Shown here in pieces: positions 1-10,182 of a stretch of 64,000 bases of DNA. The position numbers and the translations under genes were made by a program. Each line of letters opens with the position of its first letter. The stretch's first letter is position 1. The stretch covers positions 992,001-1,056,000 of the forward strand of contig NZ_OV350343.1 of NCBI RefSeq assembly GCF_923868895.1, in the 5' to 3' direction. The stretch is from Halomonas sp. TD01. Its GTDB lineage: Bacteria > Pseudomonadota > Gammaproteobacteria > Pseudomonadales > Halomonadaceae. The notes under the pieces were generated by a model, which worked only from the letters and a program-made list of their open reading frames with translations, had not been told where the DNA came from and searched no databases.

Positions 1-152
1 TTACCGCGCGGAATCGCTTCCTTCACCGTTACCTTAATGACGTCACCAACGCGAGCGTAGCGACGGTGTGAACCGCCTAACACCTTGATGCATTGCACCC
101 GGCGCGCTCCGCTGTTGTCGGCGACATCCAGCATTGTCTGAGTCTGAATCAT
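1..152 (-). CDS. rplN: 50S ribosomal protein L14 (partial, C-terminal part beyond window)
   Basis: This is the N-terminal 50 codons of L14, a large-subunit rRNA-binding protein at the interface with the small subunit. The readable protein begins [18 protein letters not shown] and continues with the family's [13 protein letters not shown] segment. The start is the ATG at 152-150. It follows rpsQ on the same strand with a 50-nt gap, which is the expected order at the junction from S10 operon to spc operon. The gene is cut by the left window edge. I see no separate strong promoter in the short gap. Confidence 0.96.
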   Translation of the reverse strand, partial: MIQTQTMLDVADNSGARRVQCIKVLGGSHRRYARVGDVIKVTVKEAIPRG

Positions 153-202
153 CGGTTTTCTCCAAACCTAATCTGACTGCACTGATCGGCAGACTTTAGG
201 TA

Positions 203-463
203 TTAACCCTTAGCCTGCTCAACCACCTCGACCAGCGTCCAAGCTTTCTTCTTGGAAAGCGGACGGCACTCCTGAATGGAAACCGTATCGCCTGCCTTAG
301 CCTGGTTCGCCTCATCATGGGCGTGCAGCTTGGTGGAGCGCTTGACGTATTTTCCGTAGATCGGGTGACGCTCACGACGCTCGATCATTACGACGATGGA
401 TTTATCCATCTTATCGCTCACCACCTTGCCGGTGAGCGTACGTGTTTTTTTCTCTTCGGCCAT
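203..463 (-). CDS. rpsQ: 30S ribosomal protein S17
   Basis: S17 is a primary 16S rRNA-binding protein of the small subunit. The 86-residue product starts [20 protein letters not shown] and carries the typical [20 protein letters not shown] segment. An upstream in-frame GTG would add three residues and run into the rpmC stop. I prefer the ATG at 463-461, which lies one base after the rpmC stop codon and gives the usual length. It is co-transcribed with rpmC and rplN in the S10 operon. Confidence 0.96.
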   Translation of the reverse strand: MAEEKKTRTLTGKVVSDKMDKSIVVMIERRERHPIYGKYVKRSTKLHAHDEANQAKAGDTVSIQECRPLSKKKAWTLVEVVEQAKG

Positions 464-464
464 C

Positions 465-656
465 TTATTCACCTGCCTTCTCGTTGAGCATAGTCTTCAC
501 ACGGGCGATATCCCGGCGGACCTGCTTGAGCAGATGAGTCTGGCTCAGTTGGCCAGTGGCCTTCTGCATGCGCAGGTTAAACTGCTCGCGGAGTAGCTCG
601 AGGAGTTGCTCTTGCAGCTCTCCTACGGACTTTTCACGAATTTCCTGGGCTTTCAT
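465..656 (-). CDS. rpmC: 50S ribosomal protein L29
   Basis: L29 is a small helical large-subunit protein near the exit of the polypeptide tunnel. The 63-residue sequence [19 protein letters not shown], with REQFNLRMQ and [19 protein letters not shown], matches the family along its whole length. The ATG at 656-654 overlaps the rplP stop (ATGA), which suggests translational coupling. A GTG one codon upstream is possible but would give a non-standard extra residue. Confidence 0.96.
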   Translation of the reverse strand: MKAQEIREKSVGELQEQLLELLREQFNLRMQKATGQLSQTHLLKQVRRDIARVKTMLNEKAGE

Positions 657-1069
657 CACATCACCGTCCGTTTCGCAAAGGTGGTGGACAAGGGCATCTT
701 CTGTGCGGCCAATTCAAATGCTTCACGGGCCAGCTCTTCGGATACACCTTCAATTTCGTACAGGACCCGACCCGGTTGGATCTGGGCTACCCAGTACTCA
801 ACGGAACCTTTACCTTTACCCATACGAACTTCGAGCGGCTTCTTGGAGATCGGCTTATCAGGGAAGACGCGGATCCAAATTTTACCGCCACGTTTAACGT
901 GACGTGTGATCGCACGACGGCCTGCTTCGATCTGGCGCGCAGTGATGCGGCCACGACCAGTTGCTTTGAGACCGTACTCCCCGAAGCTGATCTTGCTTCC
1001 GCGATGCGCCAGGCCACGGTTGCGGCCTTTCATCATCTTACGGAATTTCATACGCTTGGGCTGTAACAT
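656..1069 (-). CDS. rplP: 50S ribosomal protein L16
   Basis: L16 helps organise the A-site and peptidyl-transferase region of the 50S subunit. The 137-residue protein starts [19 protein letters not shown] and contains the conserved [32 protein letters not shown] block (residues about 40-70) and the [13 protein letters not shown] loop. Its length equals the usual 136-137. It lies 15 nt after rpsC and overlaps rpmC by an ATGA, within the S10 operon. Confidence 0.97.
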   Translation of the reverse strand: MLQPKRMKFRKMMKGRNRGLAHRGSKISFGEYGLKATGRGRITARQIEAGRRAITRHVKRGGKIWIRVFPDKPISKKPLEVRMGKGKGSVEYWVAQIQPGRVLYEIEGVSEELAREAFELAAQKMPLSTTFAKRTVM

Positions 1070-1084
1070 CGACTCGCTCTCCCC

Positions 1085-1786
1085 TTACCTGGAACCTTTC
1101 TTCTTGGGCGCGTTGCCGGCAGGCTGTTGCTTAGCCTTGGCACGTACTTCCTCGATACCACCGAGGATTTCGCCCTTGAAGATCCACACTTTGACGCCGA
1201 TGACGCCGTAGGTGGTGTGAGCTTCGTAAGTGGCGTAGTCGATATCCGCACGCAACGTGTGCAACGGAACGCGACCTTCGCGGTACCATTCGGTACGTGC
1301 GATTTCGGCACCACCCAGACGACCTGACAGCTGAATCTTAATGCCGCCAGCGCCAAGACGCATTGCGTTCTGTACCGCGCGCTTCATAGCACGACGGAAC
1401 ATGACGCGACGCTCAAGCTGACCCGCTACGTTAGCAGCGACTAGCTTGGCATCCAGCTCCGGCTTGCGAACTTCTTCGATGTTCACATGAACCGGAACAC
1501 CCATCATCTCGGTCAGATCGCGACGCAAACGGTCGACATCTTCACCTTTTTTGCCAATCACGATACCCGGACGGGCAGTGTGAATGGTGATGCGGGCATT
1601 GTTAGCCGGACGCTCGATGTGAATGCGGCTTACGGAAGCGTTCTTTAAACGCTGATCCAGAAAGCTGCGCACTTCGAGATCGTTATTGAGCTTATCGGCA
1701 TAGGCGCCGCGCTCGGCATACCAGACAGAAGCATGGTCTTTGACGATGCCCAGTCGAATGCCTGTTGGATTGACTTTCTGACCCAT
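1085..1786 (-). CDS. rpsC: 30S ribosomal protein S3
   Basis: S3 forms part of the mRNA entry channel on the small-subunit head. The 233-residue protein starts [15 protein letters not shown]. It has a KH domain around residues 40-105 ([15 protein letters not shown]) and the C-terminal S3 domain with [32 protein letters not shown]. The tail is lysine-rich ([17 protein letters not shown]). It is placed between rplV (11-nt gap) and rplP, the canonical order. Confidence 0.97.
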   Translation of the reverse strand: MGQKVNPTGIRLGIVKDHASVWYAERGAYADKLNNDLEVRSFLDQRLKNASVSRIHIERPANNARITIHTARPGIVIGKKGEDVDRLRRDLTEMMGVPVHVNIEEVRKPELDAKLVAANVAGQLERRVMFRRAMKRAVQNAMRLGAGGIKIQLSGRLGGAEIARTEWYREGRVPLHTLRADIDYATYEAHTTYGVIGVKVWIFKGEILGGIEEVRAKAKQQPAGNAPKKKGSR

Positions 1787-1797
1787 CTGGTCGACTC

Positions 1798-2130
1798 CTA
1801 CTTCTCGGCTACCTTGACGGTGATGTGGCAGGTGCGCTTCAAGATACGATCCGCACGGCCTTTGGCGCGCGGCTTGATACGCTTGAGCGTCATGCCCTCA
1901 TCGACGCAGATGGTCGAGACACGCAGCTCGTCGATGTCCATGCCGTTATTTTCTTCCGCATTCGCGATGGCGGACTGAAGCACTTTCTTGACCAGTTTGG
2001 CAGCCTTCTTCGGTGAGAAGGTCAGCAGGTCAATAGCTTCGGCGACCGGTTTACCGCGCACCTGGTCAGCCACCAAACGGGCCTTCTGTGCGGATAAAGC
2101 AGCGCCACTCAGCTTAGCTGTGACTTCCAT
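1798..2130 (-). CDS. rplV: 50S ribosomal protein L22
   Basis: L22 lines the peptide exit tunnel and binds 23S rRNA. The 110-residue product starts [27 protein letters not shown] and ends with the conserved tunnel-loop region and a CHITVKV segment. The loop reads [20 protein letters not shown], like macrolide-sensitive homologues; I see no insertion or deletion there. It lies 18 nt downstream of rpsS in the S10 operon. Confidence 0.97.
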   Translation of the reverse strand: MEVTAKLSGAALSAQKARLVADQVRGKPVAEAIDLLTFSPKKAAKLVKKVLQSAIANAEENNGMDIDELRVSTICVDEGMTLKRIKPRAKGRADRILKRTCHITVKVAEK

Positions 2131-2148
2131 CTCTTAATCCTCTCTGGC

Positions 2149-2424
2149 TTACCGTTTGGCTTTCTTGTCCGCCGCATGCCCGCGATATGTGCGAGTAGCA
2201 GCGAATTCGCCAAGTTTATGACCCACCATTTCCTCGGAGACGTGCACCGGGACATGCTGGCGTCCGTTATGGACCGCAATAGTCAGACCTACCATGTTGG
2301 GCAGGATCATCGAACGACGCGACCAAGTCTTGATTGGTTTGCGATCGTTCTTCTCCACTGCAGCCTCTACCTTCTTCAAAAGATGAAGGTCAATGAAGGG
2401 ACCTTTCTTTAGTGAACGTGGCAC
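2149..2424 (-). CDS. rpsS: 30S ribosomal protein S19
   Basis: S19 is a head protein of the small subunit that contacts S13 and the 50S subunit. The 91-residue protein starts [20 protein letters not shown] and carries the conserved [29 protein letters not shown] and [19 protein letters not shown] segments. Its length is the normal 91-92. It is encoded between rplB and rplV with short gaps. Confidence 0.97.
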   Translation of the reverse strand: MPRSLKKGPFIDLHLLKKVEAAVEKNDRKPIKTWSRRSMILPNMVGLTIAVHNGRQHVPVHVSEEMVGHKLGEFAATRTYRGHAADKKAKR

Positions 2425-2457
2425 AGCCGTTACCTCTTAAGTTCTTGGCAATTTCGA

Positions 2458-3288
2458 TTAACGCGTCTTGTTACGACGACGGATAATCAGCTTGTCGGTG
2501 CGCTTGTTCTTACGCGTCTTGTGACCCTTAGTCGGCACACCCCATGGGGATACCGGGTGACGACCACCACTGGTGCGGCCTTCACCACCACCGTGCGGGT
2601 GATCCACCGGGTTCATCGCGACACCGCGAACAGTCGGACGCACGCCTCTCCAGCGCTTCGCACCGGCCTTGCCAAGTTGACGCAGGCTGTGCTCGGAGTT
2701 GCTCACTTCACCCAGAGTTGCGCGGCACTCAGCCAGCACTTTACGCATTTCGCCAGAGCGAAGACGTAAGGTGGCGTAGTTACCTTCACGAGCAACTAGC
2801 TGAGCGCTAGTACCGGCACTGCGAGCAATCTGCGCGCCTTTACCCGGCTTCAGTTCGATACCGTGAACGGTAGAACCAAGCGGAATATTGCGCAGCGGCA
2901 AAGCATTGCCTTTTTTGATGGGCGCGTTAACACCAGATTCCAGCACGTCACCCGCGCTGACACCTTTCGGTGCAATGATGTAACGACGCTCACCATCTGC
3001 ATATTTCAATAGTGCAATATGCGCACTACGGTTCGGGTCGTGCTCCAGACGCTCAACAGTGGCAGGAATGCCATCTTTGGTGCGCTTGAAGTCGATCAAC
3101 CGATAGTGCTGACGGTGACCACCGCCCACGTGGCGGGTGGTGATGCGACCGTAGTTGTTACGGCCACCGGACTTGGACTGTTTCTCCAAAAGCGGTGCAT
3201 AAGCACGGCCTTTGTACAGTTCCTCACCAACGATCTTAACGACGTGGCGACGACCGGCGGATGTGGGTTTGGTCTTGACGATTGCCAT
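2458..3288 (-). CDS. rplB: 50S ribosomal protein L2
   Basis: L2 is a core 23S rRNA-binding protein needed for subunit association and peptidyl transfer. The 276-residue protein contains the N-terminal RNA-binding region (residues about 38-110; [17 protein letters not shown]) and the C-terminal signature [19 protein letters not shown] with the conserved histidine of the HPHGGGEG loop. It is three residues longer than E. coli L2. It sits between rplW and rpsS in the S10 operon. Confidence 0.97.
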   Translation of the reverse strand: MAIVKTKPTSAGRRHVVKIVGEELYKGRAYAPLLEKQSKSGGRNNYGRITTRHVGGGHRQHYRLIDFKRTKDGIPATVERLEHDPNRSAHIALLKYADGERRYIIAPKGVSAGDVLESGVNAPIKKGNALPLRNIPLGSTVHGIELKPGKGAQIARSAGTSAQLVAREGNYATLRLRSGEMRKVLAECRATLGEVSNSEHSLRQLGKAGAKRWRGVRPTVRGVAMNPVDHPHGGGEGRTSGGRHPVSPWGVPTKGHKTRKNKRTDKLIIRRRNKTR

Positions 3289-3305
3289 TATCCGTACTCC
3301 TGCCC

Positions 3306-3602
3306 TTATTCGGCGCCAGAGAAGTCTTCGAGCGTTTCACCCGCAGCCAGGGTCACATACGCTTTGCGGTAACCCTTACGCAGGCCAACGCCGTGAGCAG
3401 TACGCTTAGTTTTACCCTTCACGTTCAATACTTGAACGCTGCCGACCTTCTTGCCGAATAGTGCTTCAACGGCTTTCTTGATCTCGGGCTTAGTAGCATC
3501 AGATGCCACTTTGAAAACGTACTGGTTGCGCTCGGCTGCCATCGCGGCCTTTTCGGTCACGTGCGGTCCAAGCAGAACCTTAAATACGCGCTCCTGGTTC
3601 AT
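3306..3602 (-). CDS. rplW: 50S ribosomal protein L23
   Basis: L23 sits at the exit-tunnel rim, where trigger factor and SRP dock. The 98-residue protein starts [19 protein letters not shown] and has the family segment [19 protein letters not shown], followed by [10 protein letters not shown]. The start ATG overlaps the rplD stop by four bases, an arrangement that suggests coupled translation. Confidence 0.97.
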   Translation of the reverse strand: MNQERVFKVLLGPHVTEKAAMAAERNQYVFKVASDATKPEIKKAVEALFGKKVGSVQVLNVKGKTKRTAHGVGLRKGYRKAYVTLAAGETLEDFSGAE

Positions 3603-4204
3603 GCCAGCTTCTCCTCGAATTTACGCAGGGCGGAGACGGTGACCAGAACCTTATCAAAGGCCACTAGGCTCACCGGATCAGCTGCAGCGACATCCACCAC
3701 GTCAACGTGGGGAAGGTTGCGTGCGGCCAGATAGAGCTTCTCGTCAATTTCTTCAGTGACGATCAACACTTTCTCAAGGTTGAGCTCTTTCAGCTTGGCA
3801 GCTACCTGCTTGGTCTTCGGCGCTTCAACGCTGAACTCTTCAACAGCGATAAGACGCTCTTGACGTACGAGTTCAGACAGGATGGAACGCATCGCCGCAC
3901 GGTACATTTTGCGGTTTACTTTCTGGCTATGGTCCTGAGGACGCGCCGCGAAAGTTACGCCGCCGCTGCGCCATAGCGGAGAGCGGATAGTACCGGCACG
4001 TGCACGACCGGTACCCTTCTGACGCCACGGCTTCTTACCACCACCACGTACGTCGGAACGGTTCTTTTGAGCGCGAGTACCTTGACGGCCACCAGCCAAA
4101 TAGGCGGTTACCACCTGGTGAACCAGCGCTTCGTTGAATTCTTTGCCAAAAGTGGCATCGGCTACTTCAACGGTACCCGTGCCTGCAGCAAGATTCAGAT
4201 TCAT
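3599..4204 (-). CDS. rplD: 50S ribosomal protein L4
   Basis: L4 binds 23S rRNA domain I, extends a loop into the exit tunnel, and in enteric bacteria also represses its own operon through the S10 leader. The 201-residue product has the tunnel-loop region [41 protein letters not shown] (about residues 42-82). Length matches E. coli L4 (201). The leader upstream of rpsJ is short here, so enteric-type L4 control is doubtful. Confidence 0.97.
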   Translation of the reverse strand: MNLNLAAGTGTVEVADATFGKEFNEALVHQVVTAYLAGGRQGTRAQKNRSDVRGGGKKPWRQKGTGRARAGTIRSPLWRSGGVTFAARPQDHSQKVNRKMYRAAMRSILSELVRQERLIAVEEFSVEAPKTKQVAAKLKELNLEKVLIVTEEIDEKLYLAARNLPHVDVVDVAAADPVSLVAFDKVLVTVSALRKFEEKLA

Positions 4205-4219
4205 TGGTAATTATCCCCT

Positions 4220-4858
4220 TCAGCGAGCTTTCACGGCGCTGCGAACGATAACATCGCTACCGGTCGCGCCCGGAACAGCACCTTTGATCAGCAGCAGGTT
4301 ACGCTCGGCGTCGACACGGACGATTTCAAGGCTCTGTACGGTGCAACGGGCATTACCCATTTGACCGGCCATTTTCTTGCCTTTAAATACGCGACCCGGA
4401 GTCTGACACATGCCGATAGAACCCGGCGCGCGGTGCGACAGGGAGTTACCATGCGTGTTGTCTTGGGTACGGAAATTCCAGCGCTTAACAGCACCCTGGA
4501 AGCCTTTACCCTTAGAGGTGCCGGTCACGTCAATCATTTGACCAGCTTCGAAGAGGGATACGGTGAGTTCGCCACCCACTTCTGGAGATTCTTCGCCTTC
4601 TGCAAGACGAAACTCCATTAGTGAACGACCAGCCTCAACACCCGCCTTGGCAAACTGACCAGCTTGCGCTTTGGTGAGGTGCTTGGCTTTACGAGAACCT
4701 GTGGTGACCTGAACCGCTGCGTAACCGTCAGACTCAAGAGTCTTAACGCGCGTTACACGGTTAGGATCAACTTCAATAACGGTCACGGGCACGGAAGCGC
4801 CATCTTCGGTAAAGACACGGGTCATCCCGGCCTTTTTACCGACTAAACCGATAGTCAT
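4220..4858 (-). CDS. rplC: 50S ribosomal protein L3
   Basis: L3 is an early-assembly 50S protein whose loop reaches towards the peptidyl-transferase centre. The 212-residue protein starts [20 protein letters not shown] and contains the conserved [30 protein letters not shown] region, including the glutamine that PrmB methylates in homologues. It is unusual only in the 152-nt gap that separates it from rpsJ; the other S10 operon genes are packed within about 50 nt of each other. Confidence 0.97.
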   Translation of the reverse strand: MTIGLVGKKAGMTRVFTEDGASVPVTVIEVDPNRVTRVKTLESDGYAAVQVTTGSRKAKHLTKAQAGQFAKAGVEAGRSLMEFRLAEGEESPEVGGELTVSLFEAGQMIDVTGTSKGKGFQGAVKRWNFRTQDNTHGNSLSHRAPGSIGMCQTPGRVFKGKKMAGQMGNARCTVQSLEIVRVDAERNLLLIKGAVPGATGSDVIVRSAVKAR

Positions 4859-5010
4859 ACTCAGTCTCCTATAGTGTACGGGGCTATCACCCGCTATGGC
4901 TGCCCTTTCCAGAGCATTCCACTAGCACATTGTGTGGCGCCTCACGGCGCGGCGGCTGCTGCTCATCCTAAAAAATTAATGAGCGCTGGGCCGCGAAGTG
5001 TCTAGTGTAA

Positions 5011-5322
5011 TTAGTCGAGCTTGATTTGCACGTCTACGCCAGCGGCGAGATCGAGCTTCATCAGCGCATCAACAGTTTTCTCGGTTGGCTCAACAATATC
5101 GAGCACACGCTTGTGCGTACGAATCTCATACTGGTCACGCGCATCTTTGTTGACGTGCGGTGAAATCAGAATGGTGTAACGCTCGCGGTTGGTCGGCAGC
5201 GGGATCGGACCACGAACCTGAGCACCAGTACGCTTAGCGGTTTCAACGATCTCCGCTGTGGACTGATCGATCAGGCGATGGTCGAACGCTTTCAACCGAA
5301 TGCGAATCTTTTGGTTCTGCAT
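5011..5322 (-). CDS. rpsJ: 30S ribosomal protein S10 (NusE)
   Basis: S10 is a small-subunit head protein and, as NusE, a partner of NusB in antitermination. The 103-residue sequence starts [20 protein letters not shown] and has the conserved [40 protein letters not shown] region. It is the first gene of the S10 operon and is preceded by a perfect-consensus promoter and a leader of about 58 nt. Confidence 0.97.
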   Translation of the reverse strand: MQNQKIRIRLKAFDHRLIDQSTAEIVETAKRTGAQVRGPIPLPTNRERYTILISPHVNKDARDQYEIRTHKRVLDIVEPTEKTVDALMKLDLAAGVDVQIKLD

Positions 5323-5386
5323 TTGCCCTAAACTCCAATGGATGTCGACGGCGCGAGCCGTCTACCCACGCATTCAAAGGATGCGC

Positions 5387-5415
5387 ATTATAGGCACGCC
5401 AAAAGCCCATGTCAA
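5387..5415 (-). promoter_or_regulatory. S10 operon sigma70 promoter, perfect consensus
   Basis: On the minus strand a TTGACA hexamer (5415-5410) and a TATAAT hexamer (5392-5387) are separated by exactly 17 bp. All twelve consensus positions match. Transcription should begin near 5380, giving a short leader that contains a small GC-rich hairpin (5347-5362: 6-bp stem, 4-nt loop). It lies just downstream of the tuf terminator, so the S10 operon can be transcribed independently of the str operon. Confidence 0.85.
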
Positions 5416-5436
5416 ACATTTGCTATTGGTGCGCAG

Positions 5437-5460
5437 AAAAGGGGGCTCGCGAGAGCCCCC
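5437..5460 (-). terminator. Intrinsic terminator of the str operon (after tuf)
   Basis: On the minus strand GGGGGCTC-TCGC-GAGCCCCC forms an 8-bp stem with a tetraloop, followed directly by TTTT. It lies 22 nt past the tuf stop codon and upstream of the S10 promoter, as expected for a rho-independent terminator that ends the str operon transcript. Confidence 0.9.
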
Positions 5461-5482
5461 TTGATCAATCAATCAAGTAAGC

Positions 5483-6676
5483 TTACTTGATGATTTTTGC
5501 AACAACGCCAGCACCAACGGTACGACCACCTTCGCGAATTGCGAAGCGCAGACCGTCGTCCATAGCGATCGGAGCGATCAGGGTAACAACCATTTTCACG
5601 TTGTCGCCCGGCATTACCATTTCAACGCCTTCCGGCAGTTCACAAGTACCAGTTACATCAGTGGTACGGAAGTAGAACTGGGGACGGTAGCCCTTGAAGA
5701 AAGGCGTGTGACGACCACCTTCTTCTTTGGACAGCACGTAAACTTCAGCTTCGAAGGTAGTGTGCGGATTGATGGTGCCCGGCTTAGCCAGAACCTGGCC
5801 ACGCTCGACGTCATCACGCTTAGTACCACGCAGCAGGGCGCCAACGTTCTCACCTGCACGACCTTCGTCGAGCAGCTTACGGAACATTTCAACACCGGTG
5901 ACGATGGTTTTAGTGGTGTCGCGGATACCCACGATTTCCACTTCTTCGCCCGCTTTAACGATACCGCGCTCTACACGACCGGTAACAACAGTACCGCGGC
6001 CAGAGATAGAGAATACGTCTTCGATCGGCATCAGGAACGGCTGGTCGATAGCACGCTCCGGCTCAGGAATGTACTCATCCAGAGCTTTGATCAGATTTGC
6101 AACGGCGGTAGTACCCATGCCGTTCTCATCTTCACCGTTCAGCGCCATCAGCGCAGAACCAGTGATGATCGGCGTGTCATCGCCCGGGAAGTCGTACTCG
6201 TCGAGGAGTTCGCGAACTTCCATCTCAACTAGCTCAAGTAGCTCTTCGTCATCGACCATGTCCGCTTTGTTCAGGAACACAACGATGTACGGAACGCCAA
6301 CCTGACGAGACAGCAGGATGTGCTCACGCGTCTGCGGCATCGGGCCGTCAGCGGCAGAACATACCAGGATCGCGCCATCCATCTGCGCAGCACCGGTGAT
6401 CATGTTCTTGACGTAGTCAGCGTGTCCTGGGCAGTCAACGTGCGCGTAGTGGCGCTCTTCAGACTGATACTCAACGTGAGACGTAGCGATGGTGATACCG
6501 CGCTCACGCTCTTCAGGAGCGTTATCGATGGTATCAAACTCACGCCAGTCACCGCCGAAAACCTCAGCAGACACGCGGGTCAGGGCCGCTGTCAGAGTCG
6601 TTTTACCGTGGTCGACGTGACCGATGGTGCCGACGTTGACGTGCGGTTTGGAACGTTCAAATTTTTCCTTAGCCAC
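5483..6676 (-). CDS. tuf: Elongation factor Tu
   Basis: EF-Tu delivers aminoacyl-tRNA to the ribosome using GTP. The 397-residue protein has the G1 motif [10 protein letters not shown] (about residues 18-27), the G3 motif DCPGH, the G4 motif NKAD, and the beta-barrel domains ending [15 protein letters not shown]. It is the last gene of rpsL-rpsG-fusA-tuf. No second copy occurs at the usual tufB site next to secE, so this may be the only tuf gene, although the rest of the genome cannot be seen. Confidence 0.97.
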   Translation of the reverse strand: MAKEKFERSKPHVNVGTIGHVDHGKTTLTAALTRVSAEVFGGDWREFDTIDNAPEERERGITIATSHVEYQSEERHYAHVDCPGHADYVKNMITGAAQMDGAILVCSAADGPMPQTREHILLSRQVGVPYIVVFLNKADMVDDEELLELVEMEVRELLDEYDFPGDDTPIITGSALMALNGEDENGMGTTAVANLIKALDEYIPEPERAIDQPFLMPIEDVFSISGRGTVVTGRVERGIVKAGEEVEIVGIRDTTKTIVTGVEMFRKLLDEGRAGENVGALLRGTKRDDVERGQVLAKPGTINPHTTFEAEVYVLSKEEGGRHTPFFKGYRPQFYFRTTDVTGTCELPEGVEMVMPGDNVKMVVTLIAPIAMDDGLRFAIREGGRTVGAGVVAKIIK

Positions 6677-6705
6677 TGCTATAACCTCTTTACGTTAGCT
6701 AACGG

Positions 6706-8829
6706 TTAACCGTTTTGATTGATGACGGCTTCAACGACGCTGGAGGGCGCCTCCTCGTACTTCGCGAACTCCATAGAGTAGCTCGCGCGGCCCTGGGTTT
6801 GTGAGCGCAGATCGGTTGCGTAACCGAACATCTCACCCAGTGGCACCGTTGCACGAATGACTTTACCAGAAGAGGAGTCATCCATGCCCTGCACCAGACC
6901 GCGACGACGGCTCAGGTCGCCCATGACGTCACCCATAAACTCTTCGGGGGTCACGATTTCGACCTTCATCACCGGCTCCAGCAGCACGGCCTTGGCCTTC
7001 CTGGCACCTTCTTTCACTGCCATAGAAGAAGCAATCTTGAACGCAGTCTCGTTAGAGTCCACGTCATGGAAGGAACCATCAAACAGCGTTACTTTAACGT
7101 CGATCATCGGGTAACCCGCGATGACACCGTTTTTGAGCTGTTCGTAGGCACCCTTCTCAACCGCAGGCACGTATTCCTTGGGAACCGCACCACCCACGAT
7201 TTCAGAGTTGAATTTGAAGAAAATTTCTTCTTCGCCTTCACCCTTTTCTGCAGCAGTCAGCGGCTCAATACGCAGCCAAACGTGACCATACTGACCACGA
7301 CCACCTGACTGACGCACGAACTTGCCTTCTTGCTCAATGTTGCCACGAATGGTTTCGCGATAGGCAACCTGAGGCTTACCGATATTGGCTTCAACCTTGA
7401 ACTCGCGACGCATACGGTCAACAAGGATATCGAGGTGCAGCTCACCCATACCAGAAATGATCGTCTGGCCGGTTTCTTCGTCGGTTTTCACTTGGAAAGA
7501 GGGATCTTCCTGGGCCAGTTTACCCAGAGCAACACCCATCTTTTCCTGATCAGCCTTCGACTTCGGCTCAACGGCTACCGAGATAACCGGATCCGGGAAC
7601 TCCATGCGCTCGAGAACAATTTTGTTATCGATGTCGCACAGGGTGTCACCCGTAGTGACGTCTTTCAGGCCGATACACGCTGCGATGTCGCCAGCCAATA
7701 CTTCTTTGATCTCTTCACGCGAATTGGCATGCATCTGAACGATACGACCAACACGCTCTTTCTTCTGCTTAACGGAGTTATAAACACCGTCACCAGACTT
7801 CAGAACGCCCGAGTAGACGCGGATAAAGGTCAAAGTACCAACGAAGGGGTCGGTAGCGATTTTAAACGCCAACGCCGCAAACGGTGCACTGTCATCCGCT
7901 TCGCGCGTATCGACGGTACCGTCTTTATCGTCTAGCTCACCTTCGATCGCCTTAACTTCAGTCGGCGAAGGCATGTATTCGATAACGCCGTCAAGCACTG
8001 CCTGAACACCTTTGTTCTTAAATGCAGAACCACAGGTCACCAGAACAATGTCGTTGGCTAACGTACGCGCACGAAGACCAGCCTTGATCTCTTCAATCGA
8101 CAGCTCGCCGCCTTCCAAGTACTTATCCATCAGCTCTTCAGAGCCTTCGGCAGCGGCTTCAACCATTTGCTCGCGATACGTTTCGGCAGTCTCTTGCAGC
8201 TCAGCCGGAATATCAACAAGCTCGTAATTCATACCCAGGCTTTCCTCGTCCCACAGGATAGCCTTCATCTGAATCAGGTCGATAACGCCTTTGAAATCTT
8301 CCTCTGTGCCCCAGTTGATCTGGATCGGCACAGCATTAGCTCCTAAGCGCTCTTTAAGCTGGTCAACGACCATAAAGAAGTCAGCGCCAGTACGGTCCAT
8401 CTTATTGACGAAAACCATACGCGGAACTTCGTACTTATTAGCCTGACGCCAGACGGTTTCGGTCTGCGGCTGAACGCCGGAAGAACCACACAGTACAACG
8501 ACAGCACCATCCAGAACACGCAGAGAACGTTCAACTTCGATAGTGAAGTCAACGTGCCCAGGCGTATCAATGATATTGATACGGTGCTCAGGAAACTGCT
8601 TGTCCATACCCTGCCAGAAACAGGTAGTTGCAGCTGAGGTGATAGTAATACCACGCTCCTGCTCCTGCTCCATCCAGTCCATGGTCGCCGCACCGTCGTG
8701 TACTTCACCCACTTTATGGGAAAGACCGGTGTAGAACAGTACGCGTTCAGTTGTCGTGGTTTTACCCGCGTCAACGTGAGCGACGATACCGATATTGCGA
8801 TAACGATTAAGTGGAGTCTTGCGTGCCAC
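6706..8829 (-). CDS. fusA: Elongation factor G
   Basis: EF-G is the GTPase that catalyses ribosomal translocation and, with RRF, ribosome recycling. The 707-residue protein has [12 protein letters not shown] (G1), the G2 region with [21 protein letters not shown] (G3) and NKMDRTGA (G4). Domains II-V follow, including the domain IV loop [16 protein letters not shown]. Length is typical (E. coli 704). It lies 29 nt upstream of tuf in the str operon. Confidence 0.97.
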   Translation of the reverse strand: MARKTPLNRYRNIGIVAHVDAGKTTTTERVLFYTGLSHKVGEVHDGAATMDWMEQEQERGITITSAATTCFWQGMDKQFPEHRINIIDTPGHVDFTIEVERSLRVLDGAVVVLCGSSGVQPQTETVWRQANKYEVPRMVFVNKMDRTGADFFMVVDQLKERLGANAVPIQINWGTEEDFKGVIDLIQMKAILWDEESLGMNYELVDIPAELQETAETYREQMVEAAAEGSEELMDKYLEGGELSIEEIKAGLRARTLANDIVLVTCGSAFKNKGVQAVLDGVIEYMPSPTEVKAIEGELDDKDGTVDTREADDSAPFAALAFKIATDPFVGTLTFIRVYSGVLKSGDGVYNSVKQKKERVGRIVQMHANSREEIKEVLAGDIAACIGLKDVTTGDTLCDIDNKIVLERMEFPDPVISVAVEPKSKADQEKMGVALGKLAQEDPSFQVKTDEETGQTIISGMGELHLDILVDRMRREFKVEANIGKPQVAYRETIRGNIEQEGKFVRQSGGRGQYGHVWLRIEPLTAAEKGEGEEEIFFKFNSEIVGGAVPKEYVPAVEKGAYEQLKNGVIAGYPMIDVKVTLFDGSFHDVDSNETAFKIASSMAVKEGARKAKAVLLEPVMKVEIVTPEEFMGDVMGDLSRRRGLVQGMDDSSSGKVIRATVPLGEMFGYATDLRSQTQGRASYSMEFAKYEEAPSSVVEAVINQNG

Positions 8830-8996
8830 GGTGAAGCTCCCGTTAGTTGGCGATGCTCGTTAATTCAGCAGTGTTCATTTTGCGTATGCCACTGCCGCCA
8901 TCGACAACGATAGCGGCGGCGTGTTGCAGCATGGCGAAAAAATTCTTTAACGCAGCACAACCAGCAAAAAGAAACACAAACTTAGAAACGCCGAGT

Positions 8997-9467
8997 TTAG
9001 AAACGATAGTGAGAGAAGGCCTTGTTGGCTTCTGCCATACGGTGCACATCTTCACGCTTCTTAACAGCCGAGCCTTTGCCTTCAGCGGCATCCAGCATTT
9101 CACCTGCCAGGCGCTGAACCATCGTTTTCTCACCGCGGCGACGCGCAGCGTCTACCAACCAGCGCATTGCTAGGGCTTGGCGACGCGAAGGACGAACTTC
9201 GACCGGCACCTGATAGGTCGCACCACCAACGCGGCGCGACTTTACTTCGACCATCGGCTGGATAGTTTCCAGCGCTTTGTCGAAGATTTCCAGCGGCTCT
9301 TCATTACTACGCTCGGCAACCTTGTCCAACGCACCGTAGACGATGCGCTCAGCTATGGACTTCTTGCCGCTGACCATCAAGTGGTTCATGAACTTCGCCA
9401 GACGCTCACTTCCGAACTTAGGATCCGGCAGGATTTCGCGTTTAGCTACAACTCTTCTTCTAGGCAT
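8997..9467 (-). CDS. rpsG: 30S ribosomal protein S7
   Basis: S7 nucleates assembly of the small-subunit head and contacts the E-site tRNA. The 156-residue product starts [21 protein letters not shown] and contains the conserved [21 protein letters not shown] beta-hairpin (about residues 72-92) and the ending [12 protein letters not shown] 167-nt gap to fusA follows; it contains an imperfect GC-rich hairpin (about 8893-8919) without a T-run, so read-through into fusA is expected. Confidence 0.97.
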   Translation of the reverse strand: MPRRRVVAKREILPDPKFGSERLAKFMNHLMVSGKKSIAERIVYGALDKVAERSNEEPLEIFDKALETIQPMVEVKSRRVGGATYQVPVEVRPSRRQALAMRWLVDAARRRGEKTMVQRLAGEMLDAAEGKGSAVKKREDVHRMAEANKAFSHYRF

Positions 9468-9608
9468 GATAAGCCCTCAATTAAGGATCCTTCAGGTAAA
9501 CCCGGGACCAATTGCGCTAGTAGCGCCGCCCGACCTTACTCTTATCAGACCGTCATATTCGTATTAAGGTAACAACGCAAGCGCCTTAAGACGCTGCAAC
9601 AAGACGCC

Positions 9609-9983
9609 TTAGGACTTCGGACGCTTGGTACCGTACTTAGAACGACCCTGCTTACGGTTCTGTACGCCAGAGGTGTCAAGGGCGCCACGAACGGTGTGAT
9701 AACGCACACCTGGCAAATCCTTTACACGACCGCCGCGAATCAGAACAACAGAGTGCTCTTGCAGGTTGTGACCTTCACCACCGATGTAAGAAGACACTTC
9801 GAAGCCGTTGGTAAGGCGCACACGGCAAACCTTACGCAGGGCCGAGTTCGGCTTCTTAGGGGTAGTAGTATAAACGCGCGTACAAACGCCGCGCTTTTGC
9901 GGGCATGCCTGAAGCGCAGGTACGTCACTCTTAGTGACGGGGCGCTTGCGCGGCTTGCGCACTAGCTGATTAATCGTTGCCAT
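9609..9983 (-). CDS. rpsL: 30S ribosomal protein S12
   Basis: S12 shapes the decoding centre and is the classical target of streptomycin-resistance mutations. The 124-residue protein starts [15 protein letters not shown]. The decoding loop [13 protein letters not shown] and the second loop [12 protein letters not shown] both carry the lysines found in sensitive strains. Open frame extends 25 codons upstream, but the ATG at 9983-9981 gives the exact family length. It is the first gene of the str operon. Confidence 0.97.
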   Translation of the reverse strand: MATINQLVRKPRKRPVTKSDVPALQACPQKRGVCTRVYTTTPKKPNSALRKVCRVRLTNGFEVSSYIGGEGHNLQEHSVVLIRGGRVKDLPGVRYHTVRGALDTSGVQNRKQGRSKYGTKRPKS

Positions 9984-10073
9984 GGTGTTTAGCTGACTCC
10001 AATGGTTGCCTGGCCTTTTAACAAATACGTGCAGCGGATGCGGGCGCACCCACCCCACTGTTAAAGGCTGCGC

Positions 10074-10103
10074 ATTCTAAAGGCTGACCCTAGGTGACGT
10101 CAA
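10074..10103 (-). promoter_or_regulatory. str operon sigma70 promoter
   Basis: On the minus strand TTGACG (10103-10098) and TAGAAT (10079-10074) are 18 bp apart, five of six matches in each hexamer. The transcript would start about 85 nt upstream of rpsL. A perfect 10-bp inverted repeat (10104-10113 with 10122-10131) abuts the -35 element and may end part of the rpoBC transcript, though no T-run follows it. Confidence 0.7.
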
Positions 10104-10182
10104 GTCTTGCTGGCGGTTTAACCAGCAAGACGGCGTCATAAGGGCCAGCGACTCGTTGTTACTCGTTTTCCCTTACCGTTGA

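Noticed and set aside
4922..4966. Real small gene MSSSRRAVRRHTMC in the rpsJ-rplC gap
   Set aside because: There is no well-spaced ribosome-binding site and the frame is only 14 codons; kept only as a low-level observation.
10104..10131. Strong intrinsic terminator after rpoC
   Set aside because: The inverted repeat is perfect but lacks a T-run and abuts the str -35 element, so I do not list it as a terminator.
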